64,000 bases of DNA, from NCBI RefSeq assembly GCF_910592395.1, contig NC_088318.1, forward strand, positions 16,430,349 to 16,494,348, in the 5' to 3' direction. This DNA comes from Lineus longissimus (Eukaryota > Nemertea > Pilidiophora > Heteronemertea > Lineidae). Position numbers and translations under genes: made by a program. The notes beneath the pieces were generated by a model. That model saw only the letters and a list, made by a program, of their open reading frames with translations, made no database searches and was not told the origin of the DNA. Shown one piece after another: positions 22,224-37,300 of this stretch. Numbering within the stretch: position 1 is the stretch's first letter; each line of letters starts with the position of its first letter.

Positions 22224-25200
22224 TGGTTAATGCATTATTTGGCGACACTTCTTAGCCTCCTATCCTGTGCTATAGAGACTGTTTGCCTGCGGCTTTTTCC
22301 TTTGTTCCTCGATTGCTTGTGATCTTGTGACCTGCCACACACAAAGTGAACCTCTGTTTGGCTATTGGGACATTTCCATTGGTTGTACCAGGGACTATTG
22401 AAGCAATGCCACAAGTTTACCAGGAATGAATACACAGCCATATTCATCACTCCCCTGACCAAGCGGGTATATGCCAATAACAAGAAGAGTAAAGTTCCTT
22501 AAAATAAATAAATGAAGACAACAACAAATTCACTTCCACTTTCTTTCTTCATCCTCGAATTTACAAAAACATACAAATAATAAGTTCCAGCACGCCTCGA
22601 TGAAGTCAAACTGTCCCATAACAGGTTTTTGCTAATGTTAACTTTTGACAACTTTTAAATCTTGCACTATCGACATAAATAATCTGCCCTGGAAACTGTA
22701 ACCTCACAATGGATGCAAGAAAGGTTTGAAAATCACATGATTCTTGGACAAGGAAACCATTCCACAGAAAAAAGGTCTTTGATTTAAAGCTAAACAACTT
22801 TACCAAGAAAACACTTCAGAAAAAAATTCCGACTTTGCCATTTTTGCATCACTTAACATGGTCACCTTATTTTGCTTCAAATATCCACTTTAATGTAATC
22901 ACAGTTACTGAAGATGATGATAACGATATATACATAAACATCTATCACACACAATCTAAGTAACAACCTGATCCTGCTTTAGATCAGTGAGGAGTATTTC
23001 AAAAGATCAAAGTTACACAAATTTTTATAAGGCATCATAGTACACATTCCCCCCGATGTTTTCATCCAAGAACTGATGTCTCAACCATCACATCCTTTAC
23101 ACTTTGAAGTTATAACATTCAATATCTCTTGTGACTTTGAATTTCCATCTCGGAGTGATTTATTGTCACTACCAGGGCTGAAATTGTACCGAGGCTATGA
23201 TTGTGCCACTTTAACTTACATACCAGAAAGCCATACAGCCTCTAGCAATACTATTATGACTAAGGTGAATACAGCAACAGAATGCGTTACAAATAAGACT
23301 TGTAAAAGTCTTCTAAACAACACAGTGAAGTGGTGCATAACTTCAAGAAAGTTCAAGATGAAACACTAAAAGTGGCAAATTTACCTGCGATAGTATGCAA
23401 TGTATAAGTAGTACATGTAAATGTACATGAATATGTACAGTAATGTATTTCATTTGAGGGGTTGCATGTGTAATATGTACAGTGATGAACATCATAATTT
23501 TATTGATTACAAATGTTTATACATTTCCATATGGATTTGTGCTGAGTTAGGAACCGCTCAAACTGTACTGACCTGTATACTGTGTCTACACAGTTCAGTG
23601 AGCCAGGGGACATTAAGCTGTTAAATCCCAAGTCAAATGGCTTAGCTAATGTTTCAATTGCCGAATCACTTAACTGAGTGACCACAGCGTCTAGCAAATG
23701 CCCAAATGTCTAATATCCACTTTGATGGTTCGATACATTATCATGATAATTTATTGCCACAGTTTGACATCACCCCAAGGAGATCAGGAGCTCATACCAT
23801 TTTTTCCCTACAATGTACAGCACCACACAAGAACAGCTAGAGTGGCAATGCACTGACATCACCCTGGAGAATGAATTCCCCACATTGCCGAGCATCTTAT
23901 CAGGCCTTCTAGTTTGCTGAGCTTGCCTGTCCTGGGAAAGGAAATTGGAGATGTACCGAGCCCTGATCTCCTTAAGGTGTTTGATGTAAAAAAGATAAAT
24001 ATCTCCCACATTTACAATAACAATGCTTATACTGTTATAATAAGAGAATTTGATAACATTTTCAACACTGACAACAAATTAGATATACACCACGGAAAAA
24101 CAAGACACTTTAGAATCAACTCCTCGTTAAATACAAGCTTGACAAAGCTAATCTATCTGGCTAGTTACTTAGAACCGACTTAATTTTGGGATGTGGAGTT
24201 TGGCAATGATGTGGAGTTTGGCAATGATGTGGTTAATAGGATCATACACCATTATAAATATCTGTAAAATTTTGTCATGGCTGTCACACCGGAGAATCTT
24301 CCATCTAGGGTAAATATTTTGTCCACGGGAAAAAGAATGAATAATTTAATAGCTAAATAACAAATTGCACAACATCCCATCACAACCGCTGGAATATTGC
24401 AAAGAATATTGGTTTTGATTCAAATAAATGATAAATTAGTGAGCTGATTAAATATAACCAGAGTAACAGACCATCACTGGTAGTGAAGAGAACGGTTTTG
24501 GCAATTACACCACATTCTTTGCAAACGCCCGGTAGTGGAAATCTGTGTTGTCAGGGAAAATATCGTTCAACCTGCTTGGCAAATGGTCTAACAGATTATC
24601 AGAGGTTGTCCACCAACACAAGTCAACCTGTCTAGTGATTTGATCTTCCCGTAACACAGCCTAGATGGGCTTATTGTTTTCCTACAGACTCGGTTTCATT
24701 TAATGGAACTATGATAACATGACGTCATTTCTCACCAACAAAACAAGACAAAACTGCATAAAAACATTTGCAAGAATTATACACTGCATATTGATACTAC
24801 ACCGATGTATATTAATGGAAAGATAAACCTGGGCCAAATGACAAAACTGGGAATCAATCAAAGTCAAGCGACTTGCCCAAGATTACGATCTGTCAATTAT
24901 ACAATGTAATACAAGTCAAAGAAAACAATTAAATTGTATGGCTTAATAATTTAAATCTCTTTGTATATAAATCTGAGTTGAGAGGAAGAGTACCACAGAC
25001 AGTCTCTGCTGGCCATCACTCACGGATAATTTGATTATTCCTGCATCGAGGCCAATTCAAGGATACATCAGAAAATGTACACAACTGTCTTTACAACATT
25101 CACCGAGTTCCTAAAGCTTGGATTTCCTTTTTTTCCCATAGGTTAATCAGAAGTCCTCTGCTAAATGATGACAAAGCCCTCAGCACCAAACAAGCATGAA

Positions 25201-25375
25201 AGGTGTCTTTCAATTGGCTAATAATGACTGTAGCTCTAAACTGCGAAAAGGCCAATAGGATTCCTGATGGTCATTATTGACGGCCGGCAGTAGTTTCAGC
25301 AGTACTCCTCCTCTTTGAAGAAGCTATGGCTCCTCGCATAATATCCTAAACATTCAAACTTTTCATTTATCCAAT
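22224..25375. other. Spacer and probable 3' region of Spire
   Basis: No gene is supported. AT-rich, with short open frames only. A 20-bp word, GATGTGGAGTTTGGCAAT, is doubled near 24190-24230. It could include a long Spire 3' UTR on the minus strand, but I could not choose a polyadenylation site. Confidence 0.4.
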
Positions 25376-28300
25376 TCATTTATAAACTGGCTTTAGGTTT
25401 AAGTGGAAGTCGCGTTTTGCTTTGTTGTTATTCGGTGATGTTTCCTGCTCCGTGTCTCGGTCGATTTTCTTCTTTTCCGCTCGTGCTTTCATTAACGACG
25501 TCCGACTAGCCCGGATGATATTCACTATCATCACTTTACAGTCTCGGCATATAGTCATTTGTGGGCCTTGTAACGACGTGGGCGATGGCGGTTTTTCATT
25601 CGGTGCCATCGTTGCCGCCCGCTGAAATTGTGATCGTCGTTCGACGGCAGGCTTTGTTATACTTGTGATGATCTTGCCAGGCATCATGGCAGGTGACCCA
25701 GGAGCCGAACCAGTCCTGAAATTTATAACAGAATATGATTAGCAACCAAATGAAATGTCCTGGGCACATTGTGCTCACCTGGGAATGATTAAGTGGCATA
25801 TGAAATGAGACATGGAGGTTAAATCGACTTTTTAATATGACAGAATATGGTACTATCAACAACACTTTTTGAGTTTGACCTCTGTGAACTTGATAACTTA
25901 GGTCAAAATTAAATCACAATTGACCTGTCAATAATGACCAGTTCTGTTATCAAGGCAAGAGAATCCAGCAATGATTCTCGGAGACTTACCCTTCATAGGC
26001 AAGTATGGCAGTTTCACTTGTTGGAGAGAGCGGACTTGGGCTCAGGGTATACACAGGGATGTTCTCAAAGTGTTCTGTTGGAATTCTCATCTGAAGGAAA
26101 AAATAGTAAAATGTCAGATTACAAGATTCCCTAGTTTTATCACTCAACTGTTCATTTCTCAACACTGTTTAGCGGCTGGCCTTTTTGTCTGCATTATAGT
26201 AGCGTATGATAGGTAATGCTGCCACCTTTTTTCCTTATAAATGTTAGAAAATGAATTACACAGCTGATGGCCATAATGGCTCTATATATATCGACATGTA
26301 TATTGGTGCACACAATAGCAATGGTCAAATTTATATTCAAAGTGTATTTATATGAACATAATTGGAAATTCGCAAATTCAATTTCTTATTTTGAATAAAC
26401 CGTGTAGGATTGAAATGCAAAAATCTGAATTATAGATAAAACATTGGATAAAAACTGTTCAACAATAATTCAATATGAATTTGAAGTGGAAGAAAAAATT
26501 GAATGAAAAACAACTTGAACAGAGAAGTGTTGAAAAATATGATGATAATTCGAGAAGGTGATAAGCTGCTGAAGGAGCTTCTAGGATTGTCTCAAGCCCT
26601 TTTTGATAATCTGCTGATGGCAAAGATTTGTTTACGTGCGCATGCGCAAAAGAGTTGGGGTGGAGAGCTTGTTCAGTTGGTGTTAGACTCTCGGTTTGGG
26701 ATGTTGGTTTTTATTTGGTGTTGCTCTATTTTATAATATTTGAAACATGAGCGACAGAGAAATACTTGTGGCGTTTAATCTAATAAAGCACTGTAAACTA
26801 TCGCATCATATTTTTACCTGATGCAATTTGGAGCTCCACATGGACAAGTCTTTAAAATAGCTTATGCATCATTAAAAAAGAGTAGAAGTCGGCATAGAAA
26901 TTGTTGAGAGAAAAAGTATGAGAAGATTTTTCATTCCTAGGAGACAAGAGAGGACAAGAAATAGTCTGCAATAGGAAACCATAATAACTGAGGTTTTAAA
27001 ATGATGTTTTCAAATGTTACATTTGCAAGTGATGGTGGCAAAAAGTCCCAGAGATGCGGGGAGATCTCAGTTGCATCATGAGTCAGGGGTACCTGGAGTT
27101 TATAACACATCATTAGGAAAATAACCCCGAAGCGCCACCCCTGCCCCACCCCCACACTAACTAAAGTGCAGTTTACAATATGATGTTGCCTGCAGATATG
27201 TGCATCAACATCAAATGAGAAATTACCCTTTCAATAATAAATGTGACTGACCGATTTATTCTTGGCAACGGTAAATGGTATCAATTAATCATGGCAGTAA
27301 TTGCACAGCCTGTACTAGGTAAATCTATCAAATATGGAGTTACTAAATTCTTTTGCCTAATGACTGGCTATTTTTCTCGGCACGCAATACTAAAACCTAA
27401 TCATAATATACTGACCACCTCTCCGACAATCAAGCCTTTAGATTCCAAAGCAGCCAAGACGTATACTCTCCTGTGTATCACAGGGAGCACAGCCCTACAC
27501 CTCCCCCCCCATTAGAGGAAAATCTTTCAAATGTATCACAAAATCTCAAAATTCATCTAAAGTGACCAGGATCTCGACTGCGAGGCACTGAGCCAGGTGC
27601 CCCCCATATTACTCTGAACCCTGGATCGAATACTCATACCAGCAGGGGCTTCAACTTCATCACCCATATAACCTATTAAGTACGAAATTGACTCATTCTC
27701 ACAATTTTAGTGCCTTACTACACTTACCTTGCGAGCACACTTTGAACAGACAGCCCGCTTACAGAATTTACACTTTGTACTCCATTCTCCAAATATTGAA
27801 AACTTCGTCTTCTTACACGTGAAGCAAATCTGTAAATGAAGAGAAGTTCATGAATGAAAAATATGTGATGTCAATAAAGCACTGATATGACCTGGTTCCC
27901 ATGAGACTTCATCCTTTGGGAGTCGAGTGCTCCCTACCCTTTTTTCAGAACAGCTCATACATTTCTATAACAGAAGAGTGTTAACCCGCCCAATTTCTTT
28001 GTTAAACCTGCCCTTTTCTCTTTGCTAATTTACAAAATCCCTGCTCTTCCAAATTACCAATGTCAAACATCTCATCAACTACTGTAACGACACACTGTGC
28101 AGGAACCAAAGAACAACCAACTTCAAATTTCAAACACTCAAATCGGACCAACAGTTACACCACCTACCTTGCCTTTACTGACTAATTTATATAACTCCTG
28201 ATTGACTAAGAGACACTCGAGCTCCGCCTTGGTGAGGACGTTCCTGATATGCATCACCTCCTCCACCGTCAATGAGAGACACTTCATTGGATCGTTAAGC

Positions 28301-31300
28301 TTCGTCTGAAAATGAACGAGGCAAATTAATTACTTTCATTTTAGGTATCCCTTCCAGAATACGATACATACAATTTGAAGTATTGACACTGTGATGGTGA
28401 TTGGAACCAAAATCAATTCTTAAAGAAGTAGGTGGATTATCACTTTAATATATGTGCTCTCAATTTTCATAAGTAAATTATTCTCACACTTTGCTATAAG
28501 TAGGGATAAAACAATGCAGTAAAAATTGAAACTAATGCAACAAGAATGAAATGTGAAGGAATGTCTAACCACAAAACACGGTTTTTTCCCCGAAACTCGG
28601 ACGAGCTGAAAGTGACACGAAAGATATGGCAATGGCATCTTATTCCAAGAGTCTGACAGTTGAAATGAACACAGGTCATTTCTTTGCCACACTTTGTTAC
28701 TGATGTCCCCCACTCAAAAAAGAACTTGATCCGCTTCCAGTGATTCATGCCCAGAAATACATCCAAGTAGGTATTTTTGTCTCAGAATGACATCAAATCT
28801 GTTCATTCGAACTGAACTACTAATTCTATGAATAAACCCTTGAGGATTTCTGCAAATTTTCATCTCTAGTTGAGGTGGACACAACAATAAAACTTGGTTC
28901 ATTTTAACTAGGCCCAAAAATGCTTTGAAATATCAAACCGTTTTCCACACATCATTTGATGAAGGAAGGCTGAAACTAATACAGAGACAAGTCATATGAA
29001 ACGGTCCAGAATGTCACATCATCTTTTGTAGTCAGATAAAAGCATTAGGAATAGAAAGCCTTATCGACAGGAATAGACACGTGTTAAAGGGCAATACTTT
29101 ACGATGAGCCATTGTAATATTTTTACGCTAGCTAGCCAGCTATCAGTGAGATATTTGTTATTTATGTTCATCACCACAATGGTTTTGCTGCACCTTGTTT
29201 CTTAATTAACCAAAGGGTAAGCAAGTATGTTGACACTGTGAACAAGGTGGACATAAGGCTGCGGATGACCATTTTTGGAGTTGGTCTTTAAAGCAAATTT
29301 TGCATGAGCAATACAAAATGCCCTTCCCCAACCTCAGTCGACATCAAAGCAATTGACGACGAGTTTCTGCATGGAACCCTATTGCAGGCCATTTTGTCCA
29401 AATGTGACTCGCTCTACCAAAACTAGGCGCTTGTCGCATCTGAACTTGACAGGTTGATACCGACTTGTTGTTCATTTCCCTATTGTAGACCTTTTGTGAA
29501 ATCTATTACAAACTGATTTGGTCACATTCAACAAAAGGTCTACAATAGGGAAATGAACAACAAGTCCGTATCAACCTGTCAAGTTCAGATGCGACAAGCG
29601 CCTAGTTTTGGTAGAGCGGGTCACAAATGTTCACAGGCAAAATCTAGCAAACTGCTCTGCAGCAGACTTTTAAACAGGAAATTAGAAGGTAAATTTTCAC
29701 CGCCCAAGAAAATGTAAAGAGTAGGCTGAATCACTGGTTGTACGAAATCCCCTTTAAAGTGTGATATACCACTTTGTAGGAGAAGGGAGGCGCAATAAGC
29801 CATTACAAGTTTAGCGATCATGAAATGTTAAACAGGTCTATGGTTTAGCTGAGAGTTAGACAATTATCACTTCAAGAGTTTATTAATTATGATTACTTGT
29901 GTATGGGAAAATGTTGGGTTTAGTTTATTAGAAAGTGTCTTGTAAAGCATATATACATTCTTCTACTATTACCCCATTACCCCATTCTAACTTACTTGCA
30001 ACTGATAAATTTCAACTTGAAACATTGACAAATTTTCATTCAAGATGAAAAAATGTACAACATGTACAAAGCTCTAAATACATGTATGACAAATTACCAA
30101 AAAATATTGCAACTCTTAAAATCAAATCAACAGTTCTAGAAAAAGTCCCATTACCATGAATGAATACATAAACATTACTACTTCATGCAACTTATGGTGG
30201 TTCAAGAGTAGGCCCAGTTAAAAAGTTATCAAGAAACATGAGAAAGTTGAGTTGACAGTCACACTTTAGCCTCATGCATAAGTTTATCAAGGCCCAGAAC
30301 AAGAAAGTCTGCTTATCTGTAGAAAATATGGCTTAAAGTTTTGAGAATATATTGTCATTATCATTATATTTTCATCAGCGAATCCAAAGGTTGCTGCCTG
30401 GATGGGCATTAATAACATTCTTATTCAGGGCCTTGAATATTTAAAGATGTCCCAATTCCCATTCTTTTAATTTTTTTTAAATTTCAAGATATAGTCACCA
30501 TTAGATAAGACATGGCATTTCTAGGCGTAACCTCCTCTCTGATCTTCATAAGACAAGAAATCAACAGTTATTAAAACAAACAATCAAATAATGGAAAGCA
30601 TCAGATAAGAAACACCAGACATAAAGTGTCTTAAACTATACAGAATACTCATAAAACGCAGGAAACAAGAAAAAAATGGGAGCAAGTGAGAGTATTATCT
30701 TGTTAGATAATGTGAAAATAAACCACAAAGTCAAAAAACATCGCAACAAAAGTGACTGAAGTTAGAATATAATGTACAAGAAATAAATATCAGGCCCACT
30801 TTGAGTCTCCATCAACTACTACAACCTCCAGTGACAGGTTCTCTACGGCTACTTCTGTGACAGACATGGGACTTCGTGAAATTCATTTCCAACTCTTATC
30901 ATACCTATAAGCCAAGAGTTGTCAGTGGGCTTCAAAGGGTATTGCAAGTATATTACGAAGAGAGAGATTCGAAGAAGCCATCAAAGATGTGCCAAAAGAG
31001 AACCTATCACTAGCTAAAGTTCTACTCAATAACATACCATATCAAGTGGGCTCAGCCCCATAGCAGAAATATGTAACTAGAGAAAAAAAACATCAAAAAA
31101 CGTGTTAGTATTATGCCAGGGGAAACTGCACAGACTCAATGAAACAACTGGAGGCACAAAACTTGCTACATATATGTATACAATTGTTTAACACTTTCAG
31201 CACCAGAGGTTTATTTAGCAATATCCCATTGGGATGAGATTTCACCCCAAACCTTCGAAAAAGTTCCCGCCGCCCAAATCGCTTTACAATGGTTACAGAC

Positions 31301-34300
31301 TAAGGTACCGCTCCCCTTGAAAATGGTAAAGAGTTGTTTTAACATTGAAGCCTTGACTATGGATCAGCAGTTGGGCAGTGGTCAGGGGAGCCAGAAAACC
31401 GACTTAGACTTACGTCGGATGCCACAGACGTTGAAGCTATATGGTCAGAGGTTGATTTATCTATACGGCCATTGGCGCTAAAGGTGTTAAAGGTGTTGAG
31501 CCAGGTGGACCAGAAAGAATCCGAAAAAGCCGATAGGTGTATACTAGATCTCACTGAACATGTATATTGGCACTATTCACACTTGTAGGATGAATATTTT
31601 TTTCCTATAAACTTGATCTGTGCAGATTAGTCACCTCAAGACAACCAATTGGACTTCCTAGCTCTAGCTAGTGCCCCTCGTCTGAAAAATTATCATCCAG
31701 ATGGTAATCCCCTCAATAAGTCAATTAAGGGGCTTCATAGCATCTATCCCCTTCCATAACAGATGTTCCAACACGAGTAAAACGACAATGACATAGATAT
31801 ATCAAAATGACACTGTCAAGATCAAAGCATGAAATTAATGACAGATACATTCAGATCTACAGTGGATAAGGTTAAAACTTTGAACTTTTCTATTTGGAGA
31901 AAAGCAGAAATATTGAGAAGTTTCCAAACAAATGAGCTGTAGAAATTGTAAAGAAATCCTGTACTGACTTTTACTTTGAAACAAGTTGGTCATAAAAAAT
32001 ACCTTAAAACAAGCAATTTGTCCGAAACAGACAATAATTCATGTTTCATTTTGAGGAACAAAATGCTAATTGTCCTCAAATTTTGAGCCTTTATCAACAG
32101 TTTCACCAGCATACATCAGAGACTACTGGTATCACCAGTAGGCATGAGAGACTACCGATATCACAAGTAGGCATCAAAGACTACCGATATCACCAGTAGG
32201 CATGAGAGACTACCGATATCGCCAGTAGGCATGAAAGACTACCGGTATCAAAAAGTTCAAAATTAACCAACAGAAGTTAAAGCAAGCATAAAATCTCACA
32301 TTTAACTCATATCCTTGAACCTGTAATGAAAAATCAACAAACACAAATAAAAAACAGGCCACACATCTAAGGCTGAGCCAACATGGAACCCCTTTTCTTG
32401 TCTCATGATACTCAGAAAAGTTCACACACACTTTCAAAAGAACAGGCTCCATTGGCCCTCACGTGTAATTTGATTTTGGAAATACTGTTTTTTTCTTCTT
32501 TTCTCAACCCCTTCGCAATGTTGGTGTAACTATGTAACGAAGTCACAGGTACAGACGAAAAAGTCAGCCACACCGCATAGGGGGTGAGATGTGAACTGTC
32601 AATCATGATGCATGAAAAAGGTGATTCCTATGTAAGCTCGGCCTAACAACTTGCACTTTGTCAAATTCAACTATGACCAACAGCAGTTAGTACTTAGTAC
32701 TGCAACACACGACTCATATGGCAAATACTGTCAATCATCATGCTACTAGCACAAATTGGTTCAACAGCAGTTGGAAACCTGATGTTCAAGTACTTTCGGT
32801 CCAGATTCCTAATTGAAACGGTCTTTAAAAAGTCAAACTTTTAACTTTTAGTCTTTGAGGAATAGCCTTAGGTGTCAACCTAAAGGAGTCGGGTCCTTAT
32901 ACCTGGATCAAATGGGCACTCATAGCACTGTCAACTCGAATGACTGAAGGTTAATGACAAATAACATTGCCCTAGGGTAAGTTGTTGGGGCAGTAAGCTA
33001 GATGGTAGCAGTCTTCACTACCTTGGGTTCTGATAAAGTTCATCTAAGGATAAAGCTGACAAAAGATGGTGTGTTATGTCAACCCTTTAAATTTACAGGG
33101 GAAATTTGCTATACCAGTATTTGAGATTGAAATGATCATTTTAAAATATATTTGTCGACAAGAGTCATCATTTTAACTGGTACCATATAAGGTTTGCAGG
33201 GGGTTGAAATTGAGTGCAGGTCTGAAAGAAGCTTGGCACTTTTCCAAGAAATAGAGTATTTCAGTCTCTCATGAATGAGAATGTTAAAACACTTTCATCG
33301 AATGTCAAGCCACATAACACTTCAATTACACTTCACAACCATAACACATTCAAACCCTGTTTGTACAATTATCTTCTCATTTATCTTCTCAATTATCTTC
33401 TCAATTATCTTCGCATTTTTTTTGGTTCTGACAAATTTAAGTGGAATTCAAATTATTGGGAAACGAAGATATATTGTGAAATAAAACTGCTCTTACTGAA
33501 ACAGGGTTTGAATATAAGTTGCTTTGTTAGTTCCATGCTTATAATACTCACAAGTGGAAATGCAGGAGAGCCAAGCGGGGATGCTTTGGGCCTCCAAGGG
33601 GTTGCATGCGGGTCAACAGGCCGGCCAGGGTCATTTTTGGGAGTCGAGTCCTTACTGCTACTGCTGGCCATGCATGGGCTGGGTGTCAGTACCTTGCCCT
33701 TGGGAGGACACATAGGTGATTCGCAAACCGTTATGCTGTGGCGCCGCTCAGAGACAACCCGAGGTCTGGCGGTGTTGTGCAGTGTCAAGTCCAGGGCAAC
33801 TGAAAGGGAGGAGAGTCCTCAAGTTATTCGTCCTAGAATAAGTGTAGTTCAGTACAAATAAAGTAGATTTAATCACGATATCAAGAGCAGACAGACTGCC
33901 AAAGACAACAAGCGATGTAATGTGTCCATGTCTGGTATCTTGTTTTATAGGTCAAACCAAGGATGACTTGTATGGTCAAACCTACGTCGTTTCTGCCAAG
34001 GCATGGTGGGTGAATCCAGTGGTGTTGGTGGGTTAAACTCCTCTGGCTCGATTTTCTGACGATTCTCAAACACCTCATCATCATCGGCACAATCGGTGGT
34101 CTCTCCATCATCGTCATCATCTTCATCATCACTCGTCACAGCTGACATATCATCGTCCTGAAAGTCAACGATAAAAGTGAATATATTTTAAATTGAAACA
34201 TCTGTCAAGAAACAACGACCCAGTCAAATTGCTTAAAGGGAACTGAAACCGCCAAGCCAGTTCGTATGACCTCGTTTTCATTTCCCGCATATCGGGGATC

Positions 34301-37300
34301 AGAACGAGGCATAAATGAAACATGGCGCCTAGCTGTCAATCATTGAGTGACGTCACTACTATGGAATTTACTACGAAAACTCATGAATGAAAGATCGCAT
34401 GACTCACGTGATTCTCACATGATTCTCAATAATAACAAATTGAACTGCGCATGCTCGGGCACTGGGGGCGGAGCTACAAATCTGAACTCGAATAGGAAGT
34501 TGGAAGTTTGACTTTCTCAGGCGGTGAAAGTCGAAAAGTTGAATAAATCACTCGGCGGTTCCAGTTCCCTTTAAGTAGGGAGGCATTTACGCCATACTTT
34601 GGATACTGGTGAGTATTTGGAAAGAAGTATCTTATCATAGGTTCACCTACACTGTAACTTTGAAATAATGACATATCGGCTTTGATGAGTTTTCGGGTGG
34701 GTTGCGGACTTGTCGCATCTTCAAATAACTTTGTTCTTGACGTCTCGACTGAAAAGAGTGATAAAAGTATAAATCATAACATGCCTATAGTGGCTTTGAT
34801 CCTTGACAACACTGATTGTGTCTTTTAGTCCAAATCTGGGATCCTGTCAGGAATTCAGGAAGCACCTATATCTATCATGAATGAATGAGGCTGGACGTGT
34901 CACTCGGCATTTCTCAACTGCCTCCAGCTACATCAGGTGACAACTTCCGGTCTAAAATGTCGCAGGGACATGTGACAAGACTAAATGTCTCCTCTCCTTT
35001 AATACCCGTCTGGCACGGAAGTCAACACCATAGAGTGATACTCATCAGGAAGACTTTATAGCAGTGATCTGGTGTTAGTCTTCTAAAAGGCAATTAGAGC
35101 TATCTAAGCAGACAGAAGAGATCTATCAAAGGCTGGGCGGATGTGCCCACCTCCTCCACCAAGATAAGAAAGAGCACACGCTCGGCAAGCACTTGGAATA
35201 AGGCTATTTGCAGCTGAAGAAACCATGGCCAATTCACCCGAGGAGCATGATGCAAGACTGATGAGGATGATGATGCTAGATGATGATGAGGACCACTTTC
35301 TTGCCTTCATTTAAGAACAAGCAAAACACCTTTTTCAGCTTCTTGATTCCTAATCGCCTTTTTATGCAATTATGAAAACCACAACCAAATTTATGTCGTT
35401 TAAGTTCTAACCTCTTGTCTTTATAAAGGCCTTTATTGTCCTTTTGCCCGGCTTATCGACTAAAAACATTAATTGTGAAATGAAATTAATGCACACATTT
35501 ATGGTGTATTACTCTAACACAAGGTGATCTTTGTTAAACAAACTATAACACAGTGAGATATTATCAAGCGCTTACACTTCAGTTAATCAAATTACAGTCC
35601 AAATTGAATTGTCATCCCTAAATTCACGTAATGTATTCAGAAATCATCTTGCTAACATAGCATGGTCCAGAAATGAGTCGGTAAGAAATTGGGATTATGA
35701 GATGAAACAAGCTGCTAAGATTATAGTCACTCTAAAACCGCAAACAATGTACTAAAATGAATACCTGCTGGTGGTGCAGAAAAACGACGACTGTCGTCTG
35801 GAAAAATGCAGATACGACAAAATTATAAATGAATGATAGACGGCTATGGGGAAAAAATATACAAAATATTTAAAAAGCGGCCAACTTGTGATATGTTCAA
35901 ACATGGATGGTTTCCACATTTCTTCGTATTGACTGTGATATACCCTTATTGTTGTAGTGGCCTGAAATCGTACTACAAGTGGCCCAGAATTATTTTCCCT
36001 CACACAATGGATACACAATAGAAGTGTGAACAATATCCTTTTTTTGTTCAGACACTTGCTCGATTGTGGGAATCAGTCAAAGTTGAATATCAGTAGAGTG
36101 TGGAACATTTCCCATATACTTCTTCATTCCACTTACCGTATTTACCACCCCCGCAAACTGGTCTGAGTTTCTTTGGTTCAGCTGATTTGATGGCATCCAG
36201 AAGTTGTTCGTGTAGGTTTGGTGCTTCTTTCACTGGGGACTTCAACTGTCGCTCCTTCATCTGAAAAGCACACATCATTTATCGAAATGCCAAGCAGTGA
36301 TTTTGTTGACAATTTGAGATTTGAAATGTTATATTAAGGCATTTGGTGGTTTTAGGTGCATAAAATGTCTCAGGACCCTTTTGCTGCTGTAGGATCATCA
36401 AATGTATGTTACACATTCATCTTAACATTGTGCTAGAAATGTTTGGATTCTGACCAAATCTATGATTTTCTAACATGTTTAAAGAAGCAACATTGGTCTC
36501 CATAGGACTACGTTCTGGAACTGACAAAAAAATAAAGGTGCAGGTACTGAAAATTTAGCAAAAACAATAGGATCCATCTAAAGCACCATTTAGAGATAGG
36601 GTTAAACATGCAAGAAAATAAGAACTTTAATGGCCTTTATTGGATATAGCAACATAAGTGTGATCCATAAGAAGTAGTGGTAGATAATATTTCCAGGTAA
36701 AGAGTTGATAGTTTGCTCATGGTACACATTTTCTGCCAGCTTCGCGCTTACCGGGTGTAGTGGGGGTCTAGATCGTATGAAGTCAAGGATCATCGCGTGG
36801 GCATCTTCTTTTACTTTTGGAGGTATATCACCATTGACCTGAAGAAATAAGGCGACAGGTCACCACAAACTCTCAAAGCTGGCAGATGGATGATCACAAC
36901 AACTGCTGATATAGAAATAACGGACAGGAAGCAGCAATAAAGGGGCTATGGTATTAGGACACATCACCCCCTTACATACTGTATATCAGATTGTGCATTA
37001 AAACAAACAAATCCATGTACATGCAGGCAGCTGAAAATCAGCACAGTAAATTTGCAGGAATCTTGGTTGAGCCAGAAGAAGGACCCTGTCGTGCTTGCAC
37101 CTCACTTACCATCACTTTGTTTAATGTGTATCTCCGCGTTCGTATATCCTCCATCAGAATTTCATATGGCGTCAACTCAAACTCACAATCCTTCGAGCCA
37201 AACCCGGTCACTGACTTCAGCCGTACGCCGTGTCGTAATTGTCGGAGGACTTGCATCCAAAGTCGAGCCTGAAACAAAGAGAGATTCAACATAGAAAAGA

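Noticed and set aside
27560-27640. Minus-strand TGGCTCAGTG as a tRNA box A
   Set aside because: No matching box B or stems; probably chance or an old SINE.
32108-32252. CRISPR array
   Set aside because: Units abut with no spacers and the genome is animal. It is a minisatellite.
35104-35314. Small plus [20 protein letters not shown] and the Ser-rich minus ORF over it
   Set aside because: 29 codons of low complexity on one strand and its shadow on the other, with no splice support. A transposase N-terminus was considered but not shown.
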